Source: Parietaria judaica (lineage: Eukaryota > Streptophyta > Magnoliopsida > Rosales > Urticaceae). Taken from it: a DNA stretch of 64,000 nt. Both the position numbers and the translations under genes were made by a program. The notes under the pieces are model-generated. The model made no database searches. It was not told the origin of the DNA and saw only the letters and a list, made by a program, of their open reading frames with translations. The number at the start of each line of letters is the position of its first letter. The stretch's first letter is position 1. The stretch is from contig OX940860.1 in assembly GCA_954871525.1 (NCBI GenBank), positions 19,996,001 through 20,060,000 of the forward strand, given 5' to 3'. Positions 40,749 to 53,011 of this stretch are shown piece after piece.

Positions 40749-42646
40749 TAGCATCCTTTTGAAGATGGGAAGGATTGATTGCTATTAGATTGAGTATCCG
40801 AAACTCATCAGCCAATGCTTAGGAAAGATTCGGTCTATCTATCTACATGTCCTAAAATTACTCTCAATGATTTTTCTTATTTTCAAATGACGCCGATTTA
40901 TTATAAGTTATTAAATAGCAATTAGTCATTAATTTAACACCGATAGCGAGTAAAACACGTGTTGTGAATGTGTACTTTCATTTAAGCATCTCACGTTTCA
41001 CATGAATGATTAAACTATGTTCGTTCATACCTGATCTGATTCCATTGCCTTGAAAGTTGATGTTTATATAAAATGGTAGTATAGTTTTGATTTCGGAATT
41101 CGAATACTATTCTTCATTTATTATTATTATAATAGATAGATAGATATAGAGCCGACCCTTATATATATATAATATATATATAAGAGATGATTTTTATTAG
41201 TAAGATAAAGTTAAGTGAATTATTGGCCTTAAAATTCATAATAGTTACATGACTTGAATTTTACTTTTCCAAAAATTAATAAAAAAATACTATATCAATA
41301 ATTCGTCTTCTGTTAGACGTAATGGAGCGGGATATTCAAGCAGATAACTTTTATATTAATTATATTTTTCACCTTTCATGAGAATTATTGGCTTCACAAT
41401 GAATTCAGCAAAATAAATTCAATTTGTTTCATATTATATTTCATAGTTTCCGTTTAATGTATGTTGACAATACACTTTTGTTGATCATGTCTATCCAAAT
41501 CACAGTCAAATCTTCTCGATTAATTTGTATTATTTTATTTCTATATGCAAAGCACGAACATTGAAATCGTGTCGGTGTTTAGACGACGAGGTAAAACCTC
41601 ATTCAATGTCACATATCCATTTTTTTTATAATTATTTCTTTTCACTTTTAATGTAATTCTATAATACGCAAAGTTTATTTCATTACGAAAACTAAGTTGA
41701 ATCATCAAAGCTAAATGTGATAATCTCGGGTCGAATAATATAAAAGTGAAAATAAATTTACGTTTAAACGTAGCAAGCACGATTAACATGATTAAAAAAT
41801 AAAATGAGATCCAATTAACGATGATTACGTACCAAAATTTTCAACCAACATATGCTTTTATTTAAGTGTTATAATATTCAATTCGTGCTATTTTTTTTTA
41901 TGAATAATATTGTTCAGTTAATGAATGTATTATATTGCTATATAGCGTTTAAAATTTCTTCTAGATCGAAAACGTCACGGCTTGAATCGTGCATAAGATC
42001 ACTTTCCTAATAGTGTTTGAAGCACTCAAAAACGTCTTCGAGTCTGCTTGCAAGAACACCCAGGATAAGACAAGCCTTTGACTGGGAAATCGCAAGACGA
42101 AGCGAAGTTCCGACCGTAAGCAAGAATAGTGTTTCTGGAAGTATTTTTCATAGAGCACAATGATGGCAGAGAACAGAATTAACATTTCTGTATCAGAAAA
42201 CGAAATTATAAGGACCCCAAAACAGTCACTTTGAGAAGGTAGCGGCCCTTCAAAAAGCAGCAGTTATTGGTATGAAAACGGAAAACAAAAACGGTCAGAA
42301 ACCGCTCCAACGGCTAGTAACTGCCGAGCGACACGTGGCGAGGCGAGAATCGCCACGAGATAGCTCGAGACCCGAGCCTACACCGCTCGCCCGATGCCAC
42401 GTGCCTCAAGTGTGCCTACAAGACGCCACTACCGCCTCTACGCCCACGCACCCGACCCCGAGCCGGAGCTGGTGTCGCCATGCCGGCGAGGGCGGCGTTG
42501 TGAAAGCGTGAGGTGACATGGTCTCGCCACCTCGCCTTCACACGGCATCCATGTGTCATTCTTATCACTATGCCACATGTTGAGCTCTCATCATTAATGT
42601 TTTCCTTATATATTGCAAAAAATCTTTGTATTTAACCTATGTGATA
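40749..42646. other. Gene-free interval
   Basis: Mostly AT-rich. About 42270-42540 is a GC-rich patch (CGCCACCTCGCC, CACGTGGCGAGGCGAG) with an open frame at 42272-42511 that has no recognisable domain. It may be another repeat end. Confidence 0.4.
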
Positions 42647-43244
42647 CTTTCCATTAGGGGTGAGCATGGGTTGGGTTGGGCCGCCCCGATGCTTTTTATG
42701 GACCCGATCCGATCACTTCGGGTTCCCAAAAAAATGCCCGATCCGACCCAAAATTTTTTAATGCCCGAACCAAACTGACCCGATAAAAAATCGGGTTGGG
42801 TTGGTTTGGGTCGCCATGGCCCGATTAATTAAAATTTAATCTTATATAACAAAAAATAATATGAAAAAAATGCATCAATGTAACTCAAAATTCAAGTAAA
42901 TATACCCCAAACAAATTTAATCAAACAAACATACACTAAATAATGTAAAACATGAAAATGAGAGATTGAAGGGTCTTTGAATGTAAATAAAATTGAGGAT
43001 GAAATTTTTTAAAAGACTATAGATTGAACTACTTAAATAAAAAATCAATATATATATTAATTATATTGGTCGGGTTGGAGACCCCGACCCGATCCAAGGT
43101 TTTGGACCCGACCCCGACCCGAATAATAGTCGGGTCCGGCCCGATCCGACCCAATTTTGAGCGGGTTTGATTGGGGTCGGGTCTATAACGGATTGGGTTG
43201 GTCTATAACGGATTGGGTCTAAAATGCTCACCCCTACTTTCCAT
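42647..43244. mobile_element. hAT MITE (42655-43236), duplication CTTTCCAT
   Basis: Exact 8-bp duplications CTTTCCAT (42647-42654, 43237-43244) enclose perfect 12-bp inverted ends TAGGGGTGAGCA / TGCTCACCCCTA. Each subterminal region is filled with GGGTTGGGTTGGG, GGGTCGGGTC and CCCGATCCGACCC words. The core is AT-rich. A close relative lies in inverted orientation at 48233-48824. Confidence 0.95.
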
Positions 43245-44690
43245 ATTCCCACACTTACTCTCCACACAACACGTTATACTTCAAATTTATTGGAACATTT
43301 ATTGGTCATTCATTTATTATAAATAAATTCCAACATATAGTATATGACTATATTCTATTATATAATTATATTAATTGAGTGTAAAAATGAAATAATTTGT
43401 AATTAGTTTAAAAGTACAAGGGTAAGTTTAATATTTGGACAAGTCTAATACGATTAACACGGCGAATAAATAAAACATATATTCTGAATCTCGTACTTAT
43501 AAAAAAAAAAAAAAAAACAAGTCCGATCCTTTATAAAATTGATAAGAAAATAATTATACGAGCAACGAATTAGCACCCTAATAAAAACCAAAATTTGAAA
43601 AGCAAGTATTCTTGTATATGCTACTCTTACGAATCAAACATATGGTTGGTCCAATTTAATTCATTAAGATTCTTGAATGTTTGCGTGCATGGTTTTCTAT
43701 ATGTTATGTCACCTTTCTTCTTGTGAAGGTTCTACTATATTCCTATCTTAATATATATCGCAAAAAATAATAATATCTTAGTCAGCAAGTCTATGGTTTG
43801 TGGCTAAACGGCAAATGCCAGTCACGAATCTTCATTTTCAGATTTATTGTATTTTATATAACTAATCTCCTTATATATAATGCCATAATAATAAATTAAC
43901 CAAAAAAAAAAAAAAAAAGAGGATAATCTTCCAATAATCTTTTCCACCGCGTTACGGAATCAACTTAAACGAATGGTTTAATCAGCACGACATCGTTTTT
44001 TCTCAAACAACTTATACTATATAGTCTCTGGAATACCATTCAAAAAAAAAAAAGTCTCTGGAATATATATATTCTAAATACAGCGGAAATATTAATATAA
44101 TTTCAATCAGAATAATAGAAAAAGAAACTTCTTTTTTGAGCTATCTGTTTCCCAAGTCATACACCAGCAACGATTGAATTGAATCTAGTATAATTAAAAA
44201 TAAATTAAAATAAAGTTTTAAAAAATAGAACTTTAAGTGGCAGCAGGCTCTTAATTCTTAAAAATATAATTAGGAACATAAACAATGACAAAATTATAAG
44301 AGTAAAAGCAAAAATAATCAAAATAAATTTGAACATTTTCAAGAAGTTTAGCTCGATACGATTCGTACCCGGACGAAGCCGCCTCCGCAAGAGATTTTCT
44401 TAAGGGAAACTTAAACCGAAAGACAACAGCCCGCTGCCTGCCGACTTGCATCCGGTTTCAGTTCACGGCCACGGTTTTGACGGAAAAACCGAACCGTCGA
44501 CAGTTTAACCAAACCGGGTTTTATTTTCTTCAGGTTTTAGACAATGAGTGTGGATCAATCAAATATTTACGCTATAATAAAAGCGAAGACGAAAATAAAT
44601 GGATAATGTATGAATTAAATAAATAATTACATAGAGAGAGAAGCCACAATCAACCAATCAAAAAATCCAGGCACTACCCAAAATGAGAGT
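43245..44690. other. Gene-free interval downstream of the zinc-finger gene
   Basis: AT-rich with short poly-A runs. AAACCGAACCGTCGAC and AACCAAACCGGG near 44490-44515 look like the edge of another hAT-like repeat. No gene supported. Confidence 0.4.
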
Positions 44691-44736
44691 ATGAACAAAG
44701 CCAAACCAGCACCACCTATATCTATCTATGTATCTA

Positions 44737-45300
44737 TCAACAGAGAGGAGTGCTCATCAGCCTCAGCGCAAGGCGGTCGTTCCTGTGCGCGCTCCCCGGC
44801 GGCCCCAAATGCAGATCCAAGTCCAGGTCCATCCCCAGGCACACGCGCTTCCCGCTGTTCGATTTCTTCAGCACCGGCACCGACCCCACCATCGTCGTCC
44901 CCGTCCTTACGTCCGAATCGCATTCGCTCGGCGACTTCTTCTCCGCTGCGTCGGCGAGCTGCTGGCGGTGACGCCTCATGTGGCCGCCGAGCGCCTGCCC
45001 GATGGCGAACTCGAGGCCGCAGATGGAGCACTCGTGCGTCTTCGGCTTCGGCGGCGAGGCCGGCGCCTCCAGCGAGGAGGAGTCCTCGGAGGAAGCCGAG
45101 AGCTTGGGGAGCTTCTTGTGGCTCGCCCTGTGCCCTCCCAAAGCCTGGAACGAGGGGAACTCCCTGTTGCAAGTCTTGCACGCGAAGACACGGCCGGTCA
45201 TCGCCGGGGAATTGGCGCCGTCCCCGAGTCTCGAGAGCAGCATGAGGCCGTTCACGGCCATCTCCGACTCCTCCGATCTCGATCTCTTCAATGGCGTCAT
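44737..45300 (-). CDS. ZAT-type C2H2 zinc-finger repressor, 187 aa
   Basis: Nuclear DNA-binding repressor of the plant Cys2/His2 ZAT group, whose members mostly act in stress responses. The frame is intronless from ATG 45300 to a TAG stop. Order of parts: basic N-terminal LKRSRS; leucine-rich short box NGLMLLSRLG (17-26); finger 1 with Cys41, Cys44, His57 and His61; finger 2 with Cys91, Cys94, His107 and His111, both carrying the plant-specific QALGGH helix; and an EAR-type repression motif DLDLDLHL (158-165) near the C-terminus. Length and layout fit the short ZAT11/ZAT12-like subgroup; the exact paralogue cannot be named. The GC-rich coding strand generates several long frames in the other five frames, which are shadows. 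Confidence 0.95.
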   Translation of the reverse strand: MTPLKRSRSEESEMAVNGLMLLSRLGDGANSPAMTGRVFACKTCNREFPSFQALGGHRASHKKLPKLSASSEDSSSLEAPASPPKPKTHECSICGLEFAIGQALGGHMRRHRQQLADAAEKKSPSECDSDVRTGTTMVGSVPVLKKSNSGKRVCLGMDLDLDLHLGPPGSAHRNDRLALRLMSTPLC

Positions 45301-45406
45301 CGATCAACGATTTCTTCTGGTTCTTCTTCTTCTAGCTAGGAGAGTGAATTGCGAATGTCCGAGTTTTGAGAGATTGTAATGAAAGTGAATGGTGTGGAGT
45401 GGGGGG

Positions 45407-45414
45407 CATTTATA
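45407..45414 (-). promoter_or_regulatory. TATA box of the zinc-finger gene
   Basis: CTATAAATG on the minus strand lies about 107 bp upstream of the ATG, which suits a short unspliced leader. Confidence 0.7.
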
Positions 45415-46689
45415 GGCGGTTCTTGTGAGAGTCGATAAGTTTGACCTGTTGCTGACGTGGTGCTTAGTGGCGGATTTGCCCTTGTATGCTTTCTCACTAA
45501 GGAAGCGGATTGCGCGGAGGCGTTGTGAATAAAGACAGGGGCAGTTTGGGGTTTTGACAATAATTGCCGCCTTTCGTAGGGACGTGCGTCACCGCGTTTG
45601 GAATGACCGCGTAAGAGGAAGAAGTAGCTTGGGGAACAAGTCGCTTCAGGCGAGCGAGTGCGATTTAGTTAGTTGTGTGTATGTGAGCGTTGTGACTCGG
45701 ACTGACTGCTTATGAGTTTGACATTTTTCTAGAAGGATCTTCCTCGAAGACTCGCACCACGCGCGTCCATCTCACGCGCGCCTCGATTTTTTTTTTTTAT
45801 TCGTTATTTTGTTTTTATTTTAATTTTCGTTTTTATTAGTGTTGGTCTGTTGCTCATTTTATTTTTGGGTGGTTTCCTTTTTTCTCTTATTGACAGCGCG
45901 AGAGATAAGGAGAAATCAGACATTAAATGAGTAATGAAATCGGAATCTAGAAAGTTTAAAAGTGGATAAAGATGGTTAAATACTTAAATAGAAGAAGTCT
46001 CCTAGTCAATAGTCATAATATATTCCATCCAATTCATGCATGAGTGTATAAAAGTGAAATAGCGGCAAAACTTCCTCTAACTCGTTTTGAAATTTTAAAT
46101 ATATTTTTTGGTAATAAAAATTGCCATCATTTTTTTTATTTTTGTATTTTGCAAGCGAAAATCGTGTTTGAGGATTTAACTACAATAAGTTCAGGGATTT
46201 TCACCGGTATTTTCGGTGTATTAATATCTTATTTAACTGTCCCATTATACTGTTTGGATACTCTTTGTATTAAACTGGATCACATAAATATTATTGGATA
46301 CTAATTCCAATCTCCCTTTTCTGTAATCAATATTCAATACCATTCCTCCAAATTTTCAAAAAAAAAAATTAAAAAAATTAAAAACATTTCTTTAACAAAC
46401 AAAAAAGAGAAAAAAATTATAAAGTCTCAATTTTGTTTCACACATATTAGCAATTTCCATTCATCATATTCAACTTTAAAAAGTATGCATAATTAGTTTA
46501 TTTATTTTGCCTGTGGTCAAACACTCACCAAACAGTACACCATTGACTAATGATAATACCGAGCGTTCACTATTAATAGTAACGAAGAACTAATATTTTG
46601 TTATGATTAACAGACAGTAATGAAACGATTTTTTGAGATTGACTGCAAATTAACGGCTAATCACTCTTTCCTTTTTCTTAGAAGTCTCG
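45415..46689. other. Promoter region and gene-free interval
   Basis: Upstream region of the zinc-finger gene. GC-richer to about 45780, with CACGCGCG words, then AT-rich. No further gene recognised. Confidence 0.4.
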
Positions 46690-47171
46690 GTTTGTGATAG
46701 GGCTCAAAATTTTGTACACGATTTTTTATTTTGTCCCGGTTCCGGTACCGAACACGGACCGTTTAGAAGAAAAAAAGAAGAAGAGAAATTTAGTTATAAT
46801 AACCGGAAGCGGGACGACAGCTTAAATTCCATGTTTTGGTCCTAGTTCGAGTTTTAAATATATATATTTATACATTACTTTATTATATAATAATGTTGTT
46901 TATGCCTTGATAATATCATTGATTATGTTTTTATGTTTATATTTTAGATTTGGTATTTGATTTTGGTACTTTGAACTTTGTATTTTTATTTTGTCCCGAA
47001 TTTTGTCTCGGTTCCGTCGGGTTTTTCCCCAAATTTTTGTCCCGCTTCCGGTTTGAAAAAAAATCCTGAGACGTTTTATAATCAGAACCGTGAAAAAAAC
47101 AATTTGTCTCGATTTTTTGGGAAAGTGTTCATTTTCTCGGTTCCCGGTTTCGATTTCACCCTAGTTTCTTT
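46690..47171. mobile_element. Decayed hAT-like element (46698-47163)
   Basis: Ends TAGGGCTCAAAATTTTG and CGATTTCACCCTA face each other. Flanking 8-mers GTTTGTGA and GTTTCTTT match at five of eight positions. Subterminal words GTCCCGGTTCCGGTACCG, TGTCCCG, CGGTTCC and CGGTTTCG are repeated, as in the intact relatives nearby. Confidence 0.55.
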
Positions 47172-48224
47172 ATTCCTTATATTCCCAATCTTTTTTATTG
47201 TTGTAAAAATGTCCAATAATATTAAAAATCTAGGTAAAAGTAATTCGGTCTTTTCGTGAACAGTACTGTACCGTAAAGTATCACAGACGATGTATGATTT
47301 GTTTATGTTTTTTCTCTTTCTGACCGCATATGAGTTTCAAGAACATCAAATAGTTGACAACAAACACTAAGCTCTAAGATAGTAACCAAAATGTGTTCTA
47401 AAATGCAAAAATTGAGACACTATAAGTCAATCATATGATCAAAAAGAGCAATCGAAAAAGGAGCAATAAAAAAAAAAAGAAGCAAAACAGGACAAATCAT
47501 ATGCTGTTTGTAAAACTTCATGATAGCTAGGGAGTGATAATAATTCTTTTATCTTAGTCATGTTTTGTCATATAGTTTTTAAAATTTAAATATTTTTTTT
47601 AGTCTAATGAAAACTGCAACGTGCAGGTGCAAATAACGTGCATGCAATGGTACAATATAATATTATCATTTACCAATCATTTTTCCATGCAAACACTGCC
47701 TGGAAAAAGTTGGTATAAATGATATTATTTAAACGAAAGAATACAAAATAATTTTGAGACTCGAAATGCATGAAACATCCTCCTCAAAGTCGCGTGGAAC
47801 ATAGCGATTTGAAAAGTAGTTTTATTAAAATAAATAAATAATAATAGAAAGTGAAGAAGAGTAGTGGTTAAGTATGAAAGCTTTTATCGGCTAGTGAGGA
47901 AGCAAGCGAGTGAGAAGATGCGAAACACTAAGTGATGATTTAATGAAAACGTATATATATATATAGGTGAACAAATACGACCAAATAATACATAAAGCAT
48001 TGACCATCAACCGTAAGCACCCACGTAGCTTTTATTATATATGTGTTTATTAAAAAATAATCTAATATATAATTTCTAAGACAAACAAGGGCTGAATTTT
48101 TTATACTTATTTCTTGTTTCGTCTCGGTCCCAATTCCAGTCCGATTTTACTTCAAAACTATTAGAGCCGAATCAGGACATGGACAAGGGCAAGAAAAAAT
48201 GTTAAAATTTTACACAGACAAGTA
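47172..48224. other. Gene-free AT-rich interval
   Basis: About 48090-48180 (GGGCTGAATTTTTTATAC, TCGTCTCGGTCCC) looks like one end of a relative of the 46698 element. No gene supported. Confidence 0.4.
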
Positions 48225-48832
48225 CTTACAACTAGGGGTGAGCATTTTAGACCCAACCCGATGGCCCAACCCAATCCGTTATAGACCCGACCCCAATCAA
48301 ACCCGCCCAATCTAACCCGCTCAAAATTGGGTCGGATTGGGCCGGACCCGACTATTATTCGGGTCGGGGTCGGGTCCAAAAACTTGGGTCGGGTCTCCGA
48401 CCCGACCAATATAATTAATATATATTTCATATTGATTTTTTATTCAAGTAGTGCAATCTATAGTCTTTTAAAATTTCTCATCCTCAATTTTATTTACATT
48501 CAAAGACCCTTCAATCTCTCATTTTCATGTTTTACATTATTTAGTGTATGTTTGTTTGATTAAATTTGGTTGGGGTATTTTTACTTGAATTTTGAGTTAC
48601 ATTGATGCATTTTTTTCATATTATTTTTTGTTATATAAGATTAAATTTTAATTAATCGGGCCATGGCGACCCAAACCAACCCAACACGATTTTTATCTGG
48701 TCGGTTTGGTTCGGGCATTAAAAAAATTTGGGTCGGATCGGGCATTTTTTTGGGAACCCGAAGTGATCGGGTCGGGTCCATAAAAAGCATCGGGGCGGCC
48801 CAACCCAACCCACGCTCACCCCTACTTACAAC
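48225..48832. mobile_element. hAT MITE (48233-48824), duplication CTTACAAC
   Basis: Exact 8-bp duplications CTTACAAC (48225-48232, 48825-48832) and ends TAGGGGTGAGCA / GCTCACCCCTA. The sequence is the reverse complement of the 42655-43236 element over its whole length with scattered differences, so the two are copies of one family in opposite orientations 5 kb apart. Confidence 0.95.
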
Positions 48833-50440
48833 GGTTAAAAATTTTCTTCTACTTAAGTGCATTTTCAAAAGCTCGTATATACGTGAGATTCTCTTTATAT
48901 ATAAAGTGATATTAAAAGAAAACTAATACAATATGTTTAGAAAAAGTGCTTAGAGAGTTCTATATATTTCAAATTTCAACATTAAAATATGAAAATTTAG
49001 AACACTAAACCTTATATTTATATATATACACATATATATATATATATATATCTATATATATCACTTCCATAAAAATAATTACCGAATCCGGATTCGGATT
49101 CATATTCTGATTTCTAGATATATCTTAGCCTCACATGGTATTCGATATCCGGGTTTAATTTTGAAAATCCGATTTTAATACTCGGATCCATTATTTACCA
49201 ATTATTATATGCAAGTAAAAGCGTCAGGAAAGTACCTAGTTAGTGCCTTCCCCTGCTCCTTATGGCGTGTGTGAACCTGTGAAGTCAACCCTTTTAGATT
49301 TTTAGTCTTTGTGATTAAAGAAATTAGTAGCTTTTGAGTGATCTTATTGAGCAAGATACACATGTTTGCTCTTGTCAAACAAGTCACTTACTTTATAACT
49401 TAACCAAGCCACTACTATGTATGGTCATCGTTTATGAAGTCATTTTCACCATAATTCACGATCAATAATTTCTGGGCAGTTACGCTTTAGAATTTTTAGA
49501 ATGATCTTAATTGTATAAACACGTTAAGCTAAGTGGAAGTTTGTTTATGTATCCGTTTTGGGTTCACTGAAATTCTTGCCTCGGAGAAATTAAGAGCTCT
49601 TAATTAGTCAATTTCTTTGAATTTTCTCTCTCTCTACATATCTATGTAGTATGCGCCAATTTTTAGTATTTTCTTCCGAAAAAATATACGTTCGATTTTG
49701 AGATCAATGCGAACAGATTTAAGCAATAATTTGAGTTTGAAATTTTAGCGATGGCCCACACACTGCTGATGTGTAAATTGTTCGTCTGACTTGAGTATAA
49801 AAGCAAAAGACTTACTGGATCATCTCCTATAACTCCGAAGTTAATCTCTCTTAGGATGGCAAGAGCTCGAGACGAATTTTATCGGCTACGCCAATAATTA
49901 GAAGCATCAATACTTATTCTCAAATCTTAAATTGATAGGATCGCGTGATTGTTTTGTTGAGCCTTGTGAGGATCGAGATTTATAAATTAGTCATTTTTGT
50001 TAAGTAAAACCGGTGATTCGGGATGAACCAGAAACCGGATCGCATAAAATGTCTGCATCATTCTATCTTTACGTTGGTTGTCAAATTGTTGGTTTATAAT
50101 AGTGTCAAACTCTTGGAAGAAAAAAGTTTTGTGATGATGAAACCACCTATTAGACACTCACGAAGCTTCGTAGGTATGTTCTTGTCGACTCCATTTCTCC
50201 ACGGGAATTGCGAATCTAGAAAGCTATCACTTGCAAAGGAGACAAATTATTATGCTTGTTTTCATGGGTTCTCATGAAACCAGTTTCAACGCATTCAGCT
50301 ATCAACATCTTCATACAAAATCTATGAGAAATTAACAGGCACCTTCGGCTTTCCCTTGCACTTGGTTGAAACGCGATAATTGTAACATAAGTACTCACAA
50401 GCTAGAATTTTTGAGTGATATGTATTTGATTATTGTTTTT
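48833..50440. other. Gene-free interval
   Basis: A TATATA-rich run at about 49017-49062 and a fragment near 49080-49200 with CCGGATTCGGATT and ATCCGGGTTT words from a decayed hAT-like repeat. A plus-strand frame at 50023-50277 has no recognisable domain. Confidence 0.4.
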
Positions 50441-50448
50441 AAGTAGGA

Positions 50449-50781
50449 GCAGGGTTTTGGATTCCGGAAACCAATAATCTAATTTCACGGATATATCGAT
50501 AACGAATAACTGAATGCGATAATTAAATATTATAGGTATAACGATAACCGATGCGATTGTTGTGAATAATAGTATTATTAATTATTTAATAAAAATTATA
50601 ATATTTGAACTTTATATTCAAATAATTAAAATTTTAAAATTTTCGACCCATACTCTGAAGTCTGAACATTAGAGCGTTTTCAGCTAAAAATTCATCTTAA
50701 TTTTTTTAATTTGTCGTCTGACAGTTATTTGTCAGTGGTAACCGGATTTTCGCCAAAACACCGGGGATTTTGAAACTTGGG
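50449..50781. mobile_element. Decayed hAT-like element
   Basis: The left end CAGGGTTTTGGATTCCGG and the right end CCGGGGATTTTGAAACTTG are imperfect inverted repeats. Words such as GATATATCGATAACG lie inside. No target duplication is visible, so boundaries are tentative. Confidence 0.4.
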
Positions 50782-51432
50782 TTAGACATATCCCTAATAA
50801 AAACAAAAGTGTGACTATATAAGTACCCAGTTTATTTACAAACATCGGTAGGGTAGTGGCCACGTGCTATGTACCACAAAGAATGAGAATATGTCACCCT
50901 TAAATCCCAACTTTCGCTACTTATATCGTGAATATTGCTAATGCATTTTTTTTATGTTCAAAAAGTAAATATTAGAACATAAATTGCTATAATATAAATG
51001 AAAAACAATAAAACAAAATGCTCTTATTATTATCTTGGAAGACTTTAGTCAACTAGCGAAACGATATAAAGTCCTCGCTTGTTTACCAAGTGTGAGCTTA
51101 AGCTCCCATCAAGCTCTTTCCCTCTTCTTTCATTTTACTTTTAGTTTTTCAACATAAAATAAAACACGCGCCATTCAATTCAAGCTCACAAGTAACTAAC
51201 ATTACACACACACACACACATATATATATATTGTTTGTCGTGTGTGGAAATTAAATCAAGATTACAACCTAAAAGCAGTGTTGTACGTAACCATGAAGAG
51301 TCGTACGGACGATTTCTTCTGTTGTACGGCGGCTTTTATGGCCTACCGCGTTTCCACAAAAATGTCAAAGTATTTGGCACACACAACAAATTGATTGTTT
51401 CTACTTTACATTGTATTTTTTTTTTTTGAAAT

Positions 51433-51670
51433 TTTGGCTTCATACTTTTTTTTTTTAATTTGGTAACACTATTGGCCAAGATTACATGTACTCACATTAC
51501 AAGGTATTTGTCACGGTAAGAACAACCGGCACTATTGGCCGCAAGCACTATCGGCCAAGATTACATATATTACGCAACTTATGCGTCTCATGAGATTGAA
51601 CCCAAGACCTCATGGAGAGTCTTATTGTATTGGATTTACTACTAGGCCAAACAAGTTTGGCTTCATACTT
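51433..51670 (-). mobile_element. SINE (51448-51655) with 15-bp duplication and poly(A) tail
   Basis: Identical 15-bp repeats TTTGGCTTCATACTT flank the insert (51433-51447, 51656-51670). On the minus strand it begins CTTGTTTGGCCTAGTAG with the A box, has B box GGGTTCAATCTC, and ends in a poly(A) tail (the T run after 51448). The body contains an internal duplication around GGCCAAGATTACAT. Long duplication, Pol III boxes and A tail are the defining features of a tRNA-derived SINE. About 208 bp. Confidence 0.9.
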
Positions 51671-51683
51671 GATAGTTCATAGT

Positions 51684-52590
51684 CTTCATACCAGGGTTCC
51701 GAAAATCGCAAAAATCGAGCGATTATCGTTCGATTAATCGAAGAAATAGTGTTCTCGGTAACTTATCTCTAGTAATCGCTGCCGTTTTATACTTTTCGAA
51801 ATTTTTCGAACCGAAAATTTTGGTACTTATCGCTGCAACTTTTCAAGAGCAAAATATCGATAATCGGAGGACTTTTCGTCCAAATTTGGGTAAGTTCGAA
51901 AATTTTGATATCATTGTGGCAAAAGTACATATGTTTCGGAAATTGTTGATTTGAGTTAGTTACTCGAATATTTTGGTGTAATTTCGTTTTATAAAATTGT
52001 ATATAATTTTAAAACTAATCGGTTTGCATAATATTTTTTTTTAATTTGAAGTTTTTCTGAATTGTGATATCATTGTGGCAAAAGTACATATGTTTCAGAA
52101 ATTGTTGATTTGACCTAGTTACTCGAATATTTTGGTGTAATTTCGTTTTATAAAATTGTATATAATTTTAAAACTAATCGGTTTGCATAATTTTTTTTTT
52201 TAATTTGAAGTTTTTCTGAATTGTGATATCATTGTGGCAAAAGTACATATGTTTCGGAAATTGTTGATTTGAGCTAGTTACATTAGTATGAGACTTGGTT
52301 TGTGGCTTATATATTATATTTTGTATGAGACTTTTATGTTTATATTTTGTGACATTAGTATTTTATGTTATGTTTTTAGTGTAAAATATGTGTGACATTT
52401 TTTTATAGGTTTTCCATCGATAAATCCATCGATAAACGATTAATCCATCGATAAGTTCGATAAGTTTCGATAACGGCAAACGATAATTTTTATAGGTTTT
52501 CCGTCGATAAATCCATCGGCAAACGATTAATCCATCGATAACGGCAAACGATTTATCGGCCAAAACGGCATTTTGATCCTTGCTTCATAC
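51684..52590. mobile_element. hAT-type element (51692-52582), duplication CTTCATAC
   Basis: Exact 8-bp duplications CTTCATAC (51684-51691, 52583-52590) bracket ends CAGGGTTCCGAAAAT and ATTTTGATCCTTG. Subterminal CGATTATCG, TCGATAAATCCATCG and GGCAAACGAT words are clustered at both ends, resembling but not equalling those of the 10750-12371 element. The core is a tandem array with a 159-bp period. Confidence 0.9.
51907..52300. repeat. 159-bp tandem repeat inside the hAT element, 2.5 copies
   Basis: GATATCATTGTGGCAAAAG occurs at 51907, 52066 and 52225, each followed by TACATATGTTTC and GAAATTGTTGATTTGA. The third copy is cut short. Confidence 0.92.
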
Positions 52591-53011
52591 ACAATGTTCA
52601 TGAATATATCAAAATTTCCAATAAAAAAATTATTATATAAAAAATAATAATTAAAAAAAAGGTATATCGACAAAACTTTTGTAAGATTTTTAAATATTGA
52701 TAATGATGAGTAAATTACAAACGACAATTTTTTTATAAATAGTTATATTTAAAAATATTCGTTAAAAATATAAATTATTCAGAAATAAATTTAACTAAAA
52801 GTTGTAGAGCTTTAGATGTTTTATGCGATTTTAAGAGTTATTATGCGAGTTTTATAGACATACGAGTTACATGTGGTATTAAATAATACTTGAAATTTAA
52901 TGTATTGTTTTTAACCTTTATATACTCATGATTCGAGTTTTTTTCGCAAGCAACTAGCGGCTTGCCCTAATTTTTTAAATATTGAATGTTAGAAACCTTG
53001 GTCAAAATGTG

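Noticed and set aside
42272..42511. Plus-strand frame in a GC-rich patch
   Set aside because: No homology I recognise; composition (Pro/Arg/Thr) is what random GC-rich repeat sequence would give.
44691..45379. Several 130-200-codon frames on both strands over the zinc-finger gene
   Set aside because: Arg/Pro/Ser-rich products of GC-rich sequence; only the 44737-45300 frame gives two complete C2H2 fingers and an EAR motif.
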